DNA of 6,298 nucleotides from an uncultured Caryophanales bacterium (GTDB lineage Bacteria > Bacillota_I > Bacilli_A > RFN20 > CAG-826). Below, in pieces: positions 1-6,140 of the stretch (positions are counted from its first letter, which is position 1; each line of letters starts with the position of its first letter). The stretch is from the NCBI GenBank assembly GCA_937895315.1, contig CALAWM010000106.1, forward strand, positions 1 through 6,298, written 5' to 3'. Below the pieces are notes generated by a model. It had not been told where the DNA came from. It worked only from the letters and a program-made list of their open reading frames with translations, and searched no databases. The position numbers and the translations under genes are program-made.

Positions 1-12
1 CTTTTATATTTG

Positions 13-48
13 ACGATAATAATTTGAAAAAATGAAGGTGATTATCGT
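13..48. repeat. 8-bp inverted repeat around the first promoter
   Basis: ACGATAAT (13-20) is the exact reverse complement of ATTATCGT (41-48), with 20 bases between. The arms bracket the candidate -35 hexamer at 24-29 and the right arm touches the -10 hexamer. It could be an operator or the loose stem of an upstream transcript. No T-tract follows, so it is not a normal terminator. Eight-base arms in AT-rich DNA can arise by chance. Confidence 0.3.
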
Positions 49-53
49 GTAAT
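24..53 (+). promoter_or_regulatory. Candidate sigma-A-type promoter of the lipoprotein gene
   Basis: TTGAAA (24-29) and TGTAAT (48-53) each differ from consensus at one position and are 18 bases apart. Transcription would start near base 60, giving a leader of about 55 bases before the ATG at 116. A second -35-like hexamer, TTGACG (10-15), has no good -10 at the right distance. This is read by eye and untested. Confidence 0.4.
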
Positions 54-57
54 GTTA

Positions 58-77
58 TTCGGTAAAAAAATACCGAA
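58..77 (+). other. Short hairpin at the 5' end of the leader
   Basis: TTCGGTA (58-64) pairs perfectly with TACCGAA (71-77) across a loop of six A residues. If the promoter at 24-53 is right, this 7-bp stem sits at the extreme 5' end of the mRNA, where such stems can protect transcripts from decay. No T-run follows, so it is not a rho-independent terminator of an upstream gene on this strand. Confidence 0.35.
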
Positions 78-115
78 GTTAGAATGTATAACTAAAGCGA
101 AAAGGAGAAATTTAT

Positions 116-1462
116 ATGAAAGGCAAAAGACGCCTACTAACCTCAACTTTGAGTCTTTTACTGCTTGTTGGTTGCGGAAAACCCGCACCCGAAGTTCCTG
201 TCTCGATTTGGAACAAGGACACCCTTGTCCAAAATTTAATCGATGTTCCCGCCGCGGAAGAACATGTCGTCCTTAAAGAAGGGGGCGAAACGACATTTAA
301 TGATATCCCGGCCTTAGCAGAAGATAGCATTTATGATAAAACCCATATTAGTCAAGGCTTCTTAATGACAAAATCAAAAGCCGGGGCGGTTGGACTTTTT
401 TCCTTAAAGTTACAAAAACATATCATCGAACCGCATCTTCAACCAGCAGGGATTGCTATGAAAAGGACTTACACCATGCCATACTATCGAATTGGCGTGT
501 TTTACATGAGTTATGAAGATAAAATAACGATTATTGATGAATTAGGTAATGTTTTTTACAATGACGTCACCGGATCCGGGATTGTCATCTCATTTGGCCT
601 TTCGCATGATATAAACAATACGGTGTACCAAGCAGTGACGATTTTTGGTACCTTAAAGTATTACTCATACGATAAAGACTATGTACTAAGTGTTACCACC
701 GAATTACCAAAACCTGAAACGGGCGGCACTAACATTGGTGATAGTTTAAATGATGTGGATAGAATACCACTTGATGAATATGGACTTGAAGGTTACACCG
801 CCGTTCCTAATGAAGTTACTAGAAAAGTTCATATTTTAGATCCCGATGGAAAACAAGTTAATTTAATTGATGTATATGATGCACCAAATTACCGGACTGG
901 CATAATCGGTCGTAAATACTTTGTGCAAGAAAAATATAAAGCGCCGGCCGAAGTTGATAACCATGATTTCTATATGATAAATAGTGCAGAAGAATATGAT
1001 AAATTCTACCTTTCGACCTTTAGTATTGATTTAATTACCGGAGAAAGAGTTACTATTGATTCAGATTATTATATTACCGCTATAAATCGCTTCAAAGATA
1101 AAGATGGTATTTATTCTATCGCCGTTATTGACGGCTTTAAAATCCTGGAAAATAAAATGCTTGGTGAAATACAAGAGTTTATTATTGAGCAACTACGTCC
1201 GCTCGGACACATCACTTACCGGCGGATGATGGGTGAATACATTATTTATTACAAAAACAAATATTTAGTAACAGTCGCCGATAATGAAGTGTATTTAAAA
1301 GTAACCGATAAGGTTTTGCCTTATTTAAAAGAAGAACTCTATAAACCTTTTTATAAAGGCGGGAAACCAGCGCTTTTAATCCGCGATGTCGATGATAGTG
1401 ATTATCTATGTAGTCTCGTTTTAATCACGTATGACGCCTTAATTACCCCTAAGGGCGGATAA
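116..1462 (+). CDS. Predicted lipoprotein of unknown function
   Basis: A 448-residue protein predicted to be anchored to the outer face of the membrane. Residues 1-20 form a lipoprotein signal: basic MKGKRR, a hydrophobic stretch and the lipobox LVGC, with lipidation expected at Cys20. The mature part has no further membrane segment. It is rich in short strand-like stretches followed by Asp/Gly turns (for example around 137-150, 238-252, 302-315 and 333-345), which would suit a beta-propeller or repeated beta-sheet fold, but I recognise no family. Apart from Cys20 the only Cys is Cys432. The start is supported by GGAG at 104-107, eight bases before ATG, and by the signal peptide directly following. 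A DUF4256 gene begins 66 bases downstream on the same strand and may share the transcript. A substrate-binding role is possible but no transporter genes are adjacent, so I assign none. Confidence 0.85.
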   Translation: MKGKRRLLTSTLSLLLLVGCGKPAPEVPVSIWNKDTLVQNLIDVPAAEEHVVLKEGGETTFNDIPALAEDSIYDKTHISQGFLMTKSKAGAVGLFSLKLQKHIIEPHLQPAGIAMKRTYTMPYYRIGVFYMSYEDKITIIDELGNVFYNDVTGSGIVISFGLSHDINNTVYQAVTIFGTLKYYSYDKDYVLSVTTELPKPETGGTNIGDSLNDVDRIPLDEYGLEGYTAVPNEVTRKVHILDPDGKQVNLIDVYDAPNYRTGIIGRKYFVQEKYKAPAEVDNHDFYMINSAEEYDKFYLSTFSIDLITGERVTIDSDYYITAINRFKDKDGIYSIAVIDGFKILENKMLGEIQEFIIEQLRPLGHITYRRMMGEYIIYYKNKYLVTVADNEVYLKVTDKVLPYLKEELYKPFYKGGKPALLIRDVDDSDYLCSLVLITYDALITPKGG

Positions 1463-1528
1463 ATAATCATTAAGCGTAATAAAGGCGCCCTAGACCCCTA
1501 TTCTTTATAATATATAAGAGGAAAGATT

Positions 1529-2062
1529 ATGGAAAAATTACTGAAGACCCTAAAAGAAAGATTCGATACTTACCATACTTTTTATGAAAGTGTGAAGTGG
1601 GATGAAATATCAAAGCGAATCATAAAGAATCAAGCACTTATAAAGACGCTTTTATCGCTTGAAGAAATGGGCAATGAACCTACCTTTATTCGTCTACCAA
1701 ATGGGGAATTATCCTTTGTTACCCTTAGTAAAGAATCACCCTTAAATAGTCGTAGTTTTTGTTATGATCATGACGCTTTAAATAAAAGAAAAGAACATAA
1801 ACCGTTAGATAGTGCCCTTAACTATGCGGCACAATTTGGAGCCAGACTGGTGAATGAAGAAGAGTATAATATGCTTCAAAAAATGCGGAAGATTGATGAA
1901 AAAACATCATCCTGGCTACTTACTCCCCCGTCAATAAGAAGTAAAGGTGGTGCCTTATTTGCCGAAAGAAGGTATGACCGTCTCTTTGTCGGTGCCAATA
2001 GCGCAGAATCTTACTATAGTAGCCGTGGTGTGCGCTTGATTGTCCCTTTAGGCGATAATTAG
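1529..2062 (+). CDS. DUF4256 family protein
   Basis: A soluble 177-residue protein without signal peptide or membrane segment, close to the usual length of DUF4256 proteins, whose function is not established. As recalled, family-typical blocks appear in order: the N-terminal helix LLKTLKERF (4-12), ESP..SRSFCYD..AL..RKEHKP (69-91), A..FGARLVNEEEYNMLQKM (101-119), KTSSWL.TP (125-133), R..GGALFAERRY (137-149) and AESYY.SRGVR (159-169). One difference is visible: the Asp-Cys I recall just before the S.ESP block is Thr-Leu here (residues 65-66). The start has a good ribosome site, GAGG at 1518-1521, seven bases before ATG. The gene follows the lipoprotein gene by 66 bases with no clear terminator between, so co-transcription is plausible. 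A TATAAT at 1506-1511 lacks a matching -35. The family call rests on motif memory but many blocks agree. Confidence 0.88.
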   Translation: MEKLLKTLKERFDTYHTFYESVKWDEISKRIIKNQALIKTLLSLEEMGNEPTFIRLPNGELSFVTLSKESPLNSRSFCYDHDALNKRKEHKPLDSALNYAAQFGARLVNEEEYNMLQKMRKIDEKTSSWLLTPPSIRSKGGALFAERRYDRLFVGANSAESYYSSRGVRLIVPLGDN

Positions 2063-2178
2063 TAATTAAGTAGTAGTTAATAAGTATAAAAGACACATTT
2101 TTTCATTTTTTATAATTCAAATAGTCCTTGCTAATCTAATAGAAAGTTATTATGGATATAAGAATAATTAACATATTA

Positions 2179-2207
2179 TTGCAGTAAATTGTTAAATCTA
2201 CTATTAT
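2179..2207 (+). promoter_or_regulatory. Weak candidate promoter of the GGDEF gene
   Basis: TTGCAG (2179-2184) and TATTAT (2202-2207) lie 17 bases apart. The -10 has one mismatch to consensus, the -35 only its TTG. Transcription would start near 2214, leaving a short leader before ATG at 2231. A 6-bp inverted repeat, TTAACA (2168-2173) with TGTTAA (2190-2195), straddles the -35 and could be an operator. The whole gap 2063-2230 is very AT-rich and otherwise shows no gene, RNA or clear terminator. Confidence 0.25.
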
Positions 2208-2230
2208 AAATATAAGAAAGACCGTTACTT

Positions 2231-4255
2231 ATGATTATTAAAACTATCCCCCTAAACATTGAATCATTCATGATTATGCTTGAACCGCTTATGATTCAAT
2301 TTTTTATTAGTCAAGCCTTAGCCCATCTTTTACATGCCTATTTCCGCAAACAAAAACAATCATTACTCGTTAAGATTCTCGTAGGAGTGATGCTTGTTTT
2401 AGCCCAAGTTGTTATCATGCTTTATCCAACCTTTTTTGGCGATATTGTGGCCTTTGATATTTCCACAATTATTATCTTAATTGCTTATGGCTTTTTTGGT
2501 CTTTTATACGGAAGAATTACGTTTATTACAACCTTTCTTTTCATCTTATTCCGTTATATTTTCTTTAAAGATTTCTTTGGATCACCCTTATACTTTATTC
2601 AGTTAGTGCCGATGCTTAGCGCAGCAATCATGGCCGCGAACGTTAGAAAAATTGTCGCTGGTCAAAAAGGACGCGTAAATTCGCTAATTATTTTCTTTAT
2701 CATGGCAATGGCTAACTCACTTGTAAACTTACTTTACCTCCTAGTATGGGATGAAGTAAGGGCCAATATCTTAGAAGTACTCGGGATTGTATTAATATTC
2801 TTACCTATTCTAGCGCTTTTAGATGCCTTAATCATGTTCCAACAACGACATCAAATCACGACTAGCGAAAAATTAATCGCCAGTGAAGCGTTACAAAGAG
2901 CGTCGATTAATGCCCCGAAGGAAATGGATATTTTCGTTCTTGACCGTGACTTTAATTACATGAGTTTTAATGATTTTCACGCCCGAAACTTAAAGTTATT
3001 CTTTGGCGGAGAAGCCAAAATTGGGGCGAATTTCCTAAGTCAAATATCGAATAGTCAAGTTCGTTTACGCCTTGAAAAGTCGATTTCACGTGCATTAAAT
3101 GGTCAAAACTATGATCAAGAAGTGCCTCAAGAAATAAATAAAGGAAAATATTTACATGACTTTTATGCACCCCTTTATGATAAAGACGGGCATATTATTG
3201 GCACCACCATCTTTTCTTATGAAATTACTGAACGGAAACAACGTGAAGAAACCATTACTTACCTTAGTTATCACGATAAATTAACCGGTCTTTATAATCG
3301 TCGCTTTTATGATGATTATGTCGCTGGTTTAAATGATTATAATGATGAAGTTATCCTCGTCTACGCCGATATCAATAGTTTAAAAGTAATGAATGACTTA
3401 TTTGGCCATGAAGTGGGTGATGAATTAATTATTGTTGTCGCCAGTAAAATTAAAGAAGCATTCAGGAATTTTGGAATAGTCGCGCGGACCGGGGGCGATG
3501 AAATTATTATCGTGATTAAAAATGCTGAACTCGTGTCCATTGATTCAATTATCGAAGACTTGAAGGAACATCTAAAAACCTTAACGGTCCAAGATATACA
3601 AGTTTCGGTCTCAATTGGCCGTGCCGTCGCGCAAAACGGGAAAGAAATCAATCAGGCAATGCTTTATGCAGAAGACTTAATGTATAAAGATAAAGCGCAT
3701 GATATGAGCAAACATCGTTCAAGTATCTTAAACGTATTACTTGAAAAAATCCAAGTCCTTCGCACCTCAAATGTTAACGACGAAGAAGTAATTGCCACCG
3801 CTTTAAAGATTGGTAAGGCGCTTGAATTAACAAGTGGCGAACTTGCATACTTGAAAGAAGTAGCGCGACTTCGTGAAATTGGTAATGTTGTTTTACCGCA
3901 TGATGAATTTATTAAAACAATTGAAGTTAATGAAGAAGACATTGAACTTATGCATCGAAAATTGGAAATTGCTTACCGCTTAATTTTAGGGACTGATGAT
4001 TATAATGTCATCGCTAACGACGTTGTCGCCCATCATGAAAATTATGATGGCACAGGCCTTCCTCGCGGTCTAAAAGGGGACGAAATTCCGTTAAAAGCTC
4101 GAATTATTAAAATCGCTGTCGCTTACTGCACTTATCTTAGTAAGAAAAGTGGCGAACGGTTAATTTCCAAAGAAGAAGCATTAAAAGCCATTAAAGCGGA
4201 AAGTGGCACTCACTATGATCCGCATCTTGTGAATATATTCATCGAAAATAATTAA
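2231..4255 (+). CDS. Membrane PAS-GGDEF protein with degenerate HD-GYP domain
   Basis: A 674-residue membrane signalling protein, probably for cyclic di-GMP. Residues 1-205 hold six or seven hydrophobic segments, loosely like the 5TM region of LytS-type receptors. A PAS-like domain (about 231-335) ends in the TERKQ linker typical before GGDEF. The GGDEF domain (about 342-490) keeps metal- and guanine-binding positions D380, N388, D389 and GHEVGD (392-397). The signature is GGDEI (421-425), with Ile for the usual Phe. The inhibitory I-site RxxD reads RNFG (412-415), so feedback inhibition is probably lost. The C-terminal part (about 505-674) aligns with HD-GYP phosphodiesterases: HHE (601-603) and DGTGLP (606-611) remain, but the HD pair reads RE (548-549) and other ligands are replaced. 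I infer cyclase or sensor activity without hydrolysis. The ribosome site is weak (AAGAAAG, 2214-2220); a stop at 2213-2215 excludes an upstream start. Confidence 0.9.
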   Translation: MIIKTIPLNIESFMIMLEPLMIQFFISQALAHLLHAYFRKQKQSLLVKILVGVMLVLAQVVIMLYPTFFGDIVAFDISTIIILIAYGFFGLLYGRITFITTFLFILFRYIFFKDFFGSPLYFIQLVPMLSAAIMAANVRKIVAGQKGRVNSLIIFFIMAMANSLVNLLYLLVWDEVRANILEVLGIVLIFLPILALLDALIMFQQRHQITTSEKLIASEALQRASINAPKEMDIFVLDRDFNYMSFNDFHARNLKLFFGGEAKIGANFLSQISNSQVRLRLEKSISRALNGQNYDQEVPQEINKGKYLHDFYAPLYDKDGHIIGTTIFSYEITERKQREETITYLSYHDKLTGLYNRRFYDDYVAGLNDYNDEVILVYADINSLKVMNDLFGHEVGDELIIVVASKIKEAFRNFGIVARTGGDEIIIVIKNAELVSIDSIIEDLKEHLKTLTVQDIQVSVSIGRAVAQNGKEINQAMLYAEDLMYKDKAHDMSKHRSSILNVLLEKIQVLRTSNVNDEEVIATALKIGKALELTSGELAYLKEVARLREIGNVVLPHDEFIKTIEVNEEDIELMHRKLEIAYRLILGTDDYNVIANDVVAHHENYDGTGLPRGLKGDEIPLKARIIKIAVAYCTYLSKKSGERLISKEEALKAIKAESGTHYDPHLVNIFIENN

Positions 4256-4282
4256 ATAATTGCTATTTTTGTCCTTTCTTTC

Positions 4283-4322
4283 ATCCATGGTAACTTTAAA
4301 TAGAAGCCACGGATTTTTATTT
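4283..4322 (+). terminator. Candidate terminator of the GGDEF gene
   Basis: ATCCATGG (4283-4290) pairs with CCACGGAT (4307-4314) over a 16-base loop, with one A-C mismatch in the 8-base stem, and is followed by TTTTTATTT. It lies 27 bases after the stop codon. CTT/AAG inside the loop can add three pairs. The mismatch makes it a modest terminator. Confidence 0.55.
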
Positions 4323-4328
4323 ATAACA

Positions 4329-4364
4329 TAAAGAAAAAGGACACATGCTTGATCATATGTCCTT
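4329..4364 (-). terminator. Candidate terminator of the epimerase gene
   Basis: Read on the minus strand, AAGGACATAT (4364-4355) pairs with ATGTGTCCTT (4346-4337), one U-G wobble within ten pairs, over an 8-base loop. A run of five T, then CTTTAT, follows at 4338-4329. It stands 18 bases after the minus-strand stop codon and has the form of a rho-independent terminator. A smaller hairpin, AAACCG/CGGTTT (4377-4394), overlaps the stop codon just before it. Confidence 0.7.
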
Positions 4365-4382
4365 CTAGGAGGGATAAAACCG

Positions 4383-5429
4383 TTAAAGCGGTTTAAATCG
4401 TTTAAGAATGTAACGAATCGATTTTTTATTAACGACCCGTTTTTGGTCAATAAGCCACAAGGCAGTATCTCTTATGGTATCTTCGATGTTACGCGGTTTA
4501 TAACCAAGCATTAATTCCGCTCTTTCATGGGAGAAGGAGCAGTGGGCACTTAAAGTATAGAGGGAATATCGCGTAAATAACGGGGACGTTTTACGTTTGG
4601 CGGCTATTTTTTCAATAAGCGGTAAGAAAATTTTCACAAACCATTTGGCAAAGACAACCGGTTTTCTTTTAAAACCAGCAATTTCACGCATTTTATTGAA
4701 TAATTCTTCTAGTTTAATCTTATGGCCATTAATGATAAATGGACCTTGAGCTTTTTTAAGACTTGCAACATAAATGGCTTCAGCGACATCCCGAACGTCG
4801 ACAAAGTCATATTCCCCGTTAACCCGGGCATTAAGTTTGCCGTTAAAACAGCCTTCAAATAGACGGGTCATGTAGGCTTGGCCAAAGTCATAAGGACCAA
4901 TAATGCCGCTTGGGTGAATAATAGTAGTACTTAACCCTTCATTCATCGCGTCAATGACGTATTTTGTGGCAATTGCTTTTGTTTTGGCGTAAGCACCAAC
5001 GACTAAATCGGGATCAAAGTGCATAATTTCGGAAATGGTTGAATCTTCTTCCGGTTCGGGAATCGCATGAACGCTTGAAGTGTAGATGAAGTGATCAACA
5101 TTACACGCTTTTGCAAGACGAATAATGTTTTTCGTGCCTTCAATATTAACTTTTTGCATTAGTTTCGGTTTCCGTTCACTGATGGAAATAATCCCGGCCG
5201 TATGGATTAGACAAATTTCGTCATTTTCTTTAATATTTTGGAAAAGCGGGACTAAAGTATCATATTCAAGGACATTACCAAAAAAGATTTCAACATTTGG
5301 TAATGGGTCAAGCATTGCTGTGTTTTCTCCGGAAAGCACTAAAGCGCGGACTTTATGGCCTTCTTGGGTCAACTTTTTAATAAGCGTATTGCCCAGGTGT
5401 CCGGTGGCGCCAGTTACGATATAAATCAT
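4383..5429 (-). CDS. NAD-dependent epimerase/dehydratase-type (extended SDR) protein
   Basis: A 348-residue soluble enzyme of the extended short-chain dehydrogenase/reductase superfamily, the group of sugar epimerases and dihydroflavonol-reductase-like proteins. The N-terminal Rossmann fold shows TGATGHLG (6-13, the GxxGxxG dinucleotide motif) and HTAG (76-79). The active site is visible as Ser118/Ser119 in YTSS and Tyr147-x-x-x-Lys151 in YAKTK. HPSGIIGP (172-179) is the usual substrate-side block, and NGHKIKLEEL (234-243) starts the C-terminal region. The C-terminus is basic (330-346). Length suits the family; the substrate cannot be told from sequence, and NADP rather than NAD is possible. 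The start is fixed by a near-perfect Shine-Dalgarno AAAGGAGGTT (minus strand, 5444-5435). The gene diverges from a TetR regulator gene, and shared boxes in the gap suggest the regulator controls it. Confidence 0.9.
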   Translation of the reverse strand: MIYIVTGATGHLGNTLIKKLTQEGHKVRALVLSGENTAMLDPLPNVEIFFGNVLEYDTLVPLFQNIKENDEICLIHTAGIISISERKPKLMQKVNIEGTKNIIRLAKACNVDHFIYTSSVHAIPEPEEDSTISEIMHFDPDLVVGAYAKTKAIATKYVIDAMNEGLSTTIIHPSGIIGPYDFGQAYMTRLFEGCFNGKLNARVNGEYDFVDVRDVAEAIYVASLKKAQGPFIINGHKIKLEELFNKMREIAGFKRKPVVFAKWFVKIFLPLIEKIAAKRKTSPLFTRYSLYTLSAHCSFSHERAELMLGYKPRNIEDTIRDTALWLIDQKRVVNKKSIRYILKRFKPL

Positions 5430-5476
5430 TTGATAACCTCCTTTTTAGTATTTCAAATCGATATTTCAAATATCTA

Positions 5477-5505
5477 TTTACATTATAAAGTATATATGGC
5501 AGAAT
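5477..5505 (+). promoter_or_regulatory. Candidate promoter of the TetR gene
   Basis: TTTACA (5477-5482, five of six consensus bases) and CAGAAT (5500-5505, four of six) are 17 bases apart. TGG directly before the -10 (5497-5499) makes an extended -10 that can compensate for the weak hexamer. Start near 5512 gives a leader of about 37 bases, which contains both right-hand ATTTGAAA boxes. Confidence 0.45.
5482..5487 (-). promoter_or_regulatory. Candidate -10 element of the epimerase gene
   Basis: A perfect TATAAT reads on the minus strand at 5487-5482, overlapping the last base of the opposing -35 of the TetR promoter. No good -35 lies 16-18 bases upstream, so the promoter may be weak or need help. 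Transcription from it would pass through both left-hand ATTTCAAAT boxes before the epimerase start. Confidence 0.35.
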
Positions 5506-5548
5506 AGATACATAAATACTATTTGAAAATAAATTTGAAAGGAAATTT

Positions 5549-6139
5549 ATGGCAAAAGAAGATATTAAGATGTTAATTCTTGAAAAAGCCCAGGAATTAA
5601 TTAAAGAAAAAGGTGGCTTTACTATTAAAGAATTGACTGATGCAACCCATGTCAATATCGCGGCTGTTAATTATCATTTTGGGAGCAAAGAAAACTTAAC
5701 AAAGATTATTATACAAGACGTCGTTACAACGCTTAAGACAACGTTAACGGCATATATGTACATGTTAGAACAAGGTACTAATATGTATGATTTTATGACG
5801 GAGATTGTAAATAGTGTCTACGATTTCACTGTTCAAAATGCCGGACTATGGCAATACCTCTTTTTAAGTTTTGAAAGTCAACAAGAAACCAATTATGAAC
5901 TGATAAACGCTTTTTTTAGTGATAATGAATTCACCCGCATTGTCTATAAACATTTAGCGATTGCTATCGGCACCGATAATGCCAAGGAAGTTTATGCCCG
6001 TTATATGATCTTTTTTGCAACCGGAGTTGCCCCCATGCTTATACAATTAATGCAAGGAAAGAAAGGCGTCACTGCAACCTTTAATGATGAAGAGTTTAAG
6101 GCAATCTACGTTACTCAGATGATGAAATTGATGAACTAA
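5549..6139 (+). CDS. TetR/AcrR-family transcriptional regulator
   Basis: A 196-residue DNA-binding protein of usual TetR-family length. The N-terminal helix-turn-helix is clear: helix 1 around 5-20, GGFTIKELTDATHVN (22-36) as the first HTH helix and turn, then AAVNYHFGSKENL (38-50), which carries the family's YxHFxSKExL recognition-helix signature. Residues 55-196 form the helical ligand and dimer domain, which is too variable to indicate a ligand. The start is supported by AAAGGA at 5538-5543, five bases before ATG. It is divergent from the epimerase gene, with four palindromic boxes between them, so autoregulation and control of that gene are likely; repression is the usual mode but is not shown here. 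A membrane protein gene begins one base after its stop and may be co-expressed. Confidence 0.92.
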   Translation: MAKEDIKMLILEKAQELIKEKGGFTIKELTDATHVNIAAVNYHFGSKENLTKIIIQDVVTTLKTTLTAYMYMLEQGTNMYDFMTEIVNSVYDFTVQNAGLWQYLFLSFESQQETNYELINAFFSDNEFTRIVYKHLAIAIGTDNAKEVYARYMIFFATGVAPMLIQLMQGKKGVTATFNDEEFKAIYVTQMMKLMN

Positions 6140-6140
6140 T

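Larger units (their letters stand above)
5450..5540. promoter_or_regulatory. Four ATTT(C/G)AAA boxes: candidate TetR operator
   Basis: ATTTCAAAT occurs at 5450-5458 and 5463-5471; ATTTGAAA, the same box on the other strand, at 5521-5528 and 5533-5540. Each is a small palindrome (ATTT-N-AAAT or close). The pairs are spaced 13 and 12 bases and sit mirror-like on either side of the overlapping promoters. The dyad is widened by TAGTATTT (5446-5453) against AAATACTA (5514-5521). The last box touches the tetR ribosome site (AGGA, 5540-5543). TetR-family proteins often bind such palindromes in divergent gaps; binding here is inferred. Confidence 0.5.

Noticed and set aside
52..276. 74-codon open frame overlapping the lipoprotein start
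   Set aside because: It has no ribosome site, overlaps the signal-peptide coding region in another frame and gives a Cys/Arg-rich protein typical of chance frames.
1452..1491. AGGGCG/CGCCCT inverted repeat at the end of the lipoprotein gene
   Set aside because: The loop is 28 bases, the left arm lies in the last codons and no T-tract follows, so it does not look like a terminator.
1506..1511. Perfect TATAAT before the DUF4256 gene
   Set aside because: No -35 match lies 16-18 bases upstream and there is no TG extension, so I did not call a promoter; read-through from the lipoprotein gene is as likely.
2098..2111. Two T-runs after the DUF4256 gene
   Set aside because: The only stem before them is five A-T pairs (2065-2081) placed 16 bases away, too weak for a rho-independent terminator.
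2152..2187. Eleven-codon frame in the gap before the GGDEF gene, a possible leader peptide
   Set aside because: There is no ribosome site, no regulatory codon run and no attenuator structure; it overlaps the promoter candidate.
4366..4373. AGGAGGGA resembling a plus-strand ribosome site
   Set aside because: No plus-strand reading frame of any length starts after it; it lies in the convergent gap.
5125..5424. 99-codon plus-strand frame antisense to the epimerase gene
   Set aside because: It is a shadow of the well-supported minus-strand SDR gene and has no ribosome site or recognisable content.
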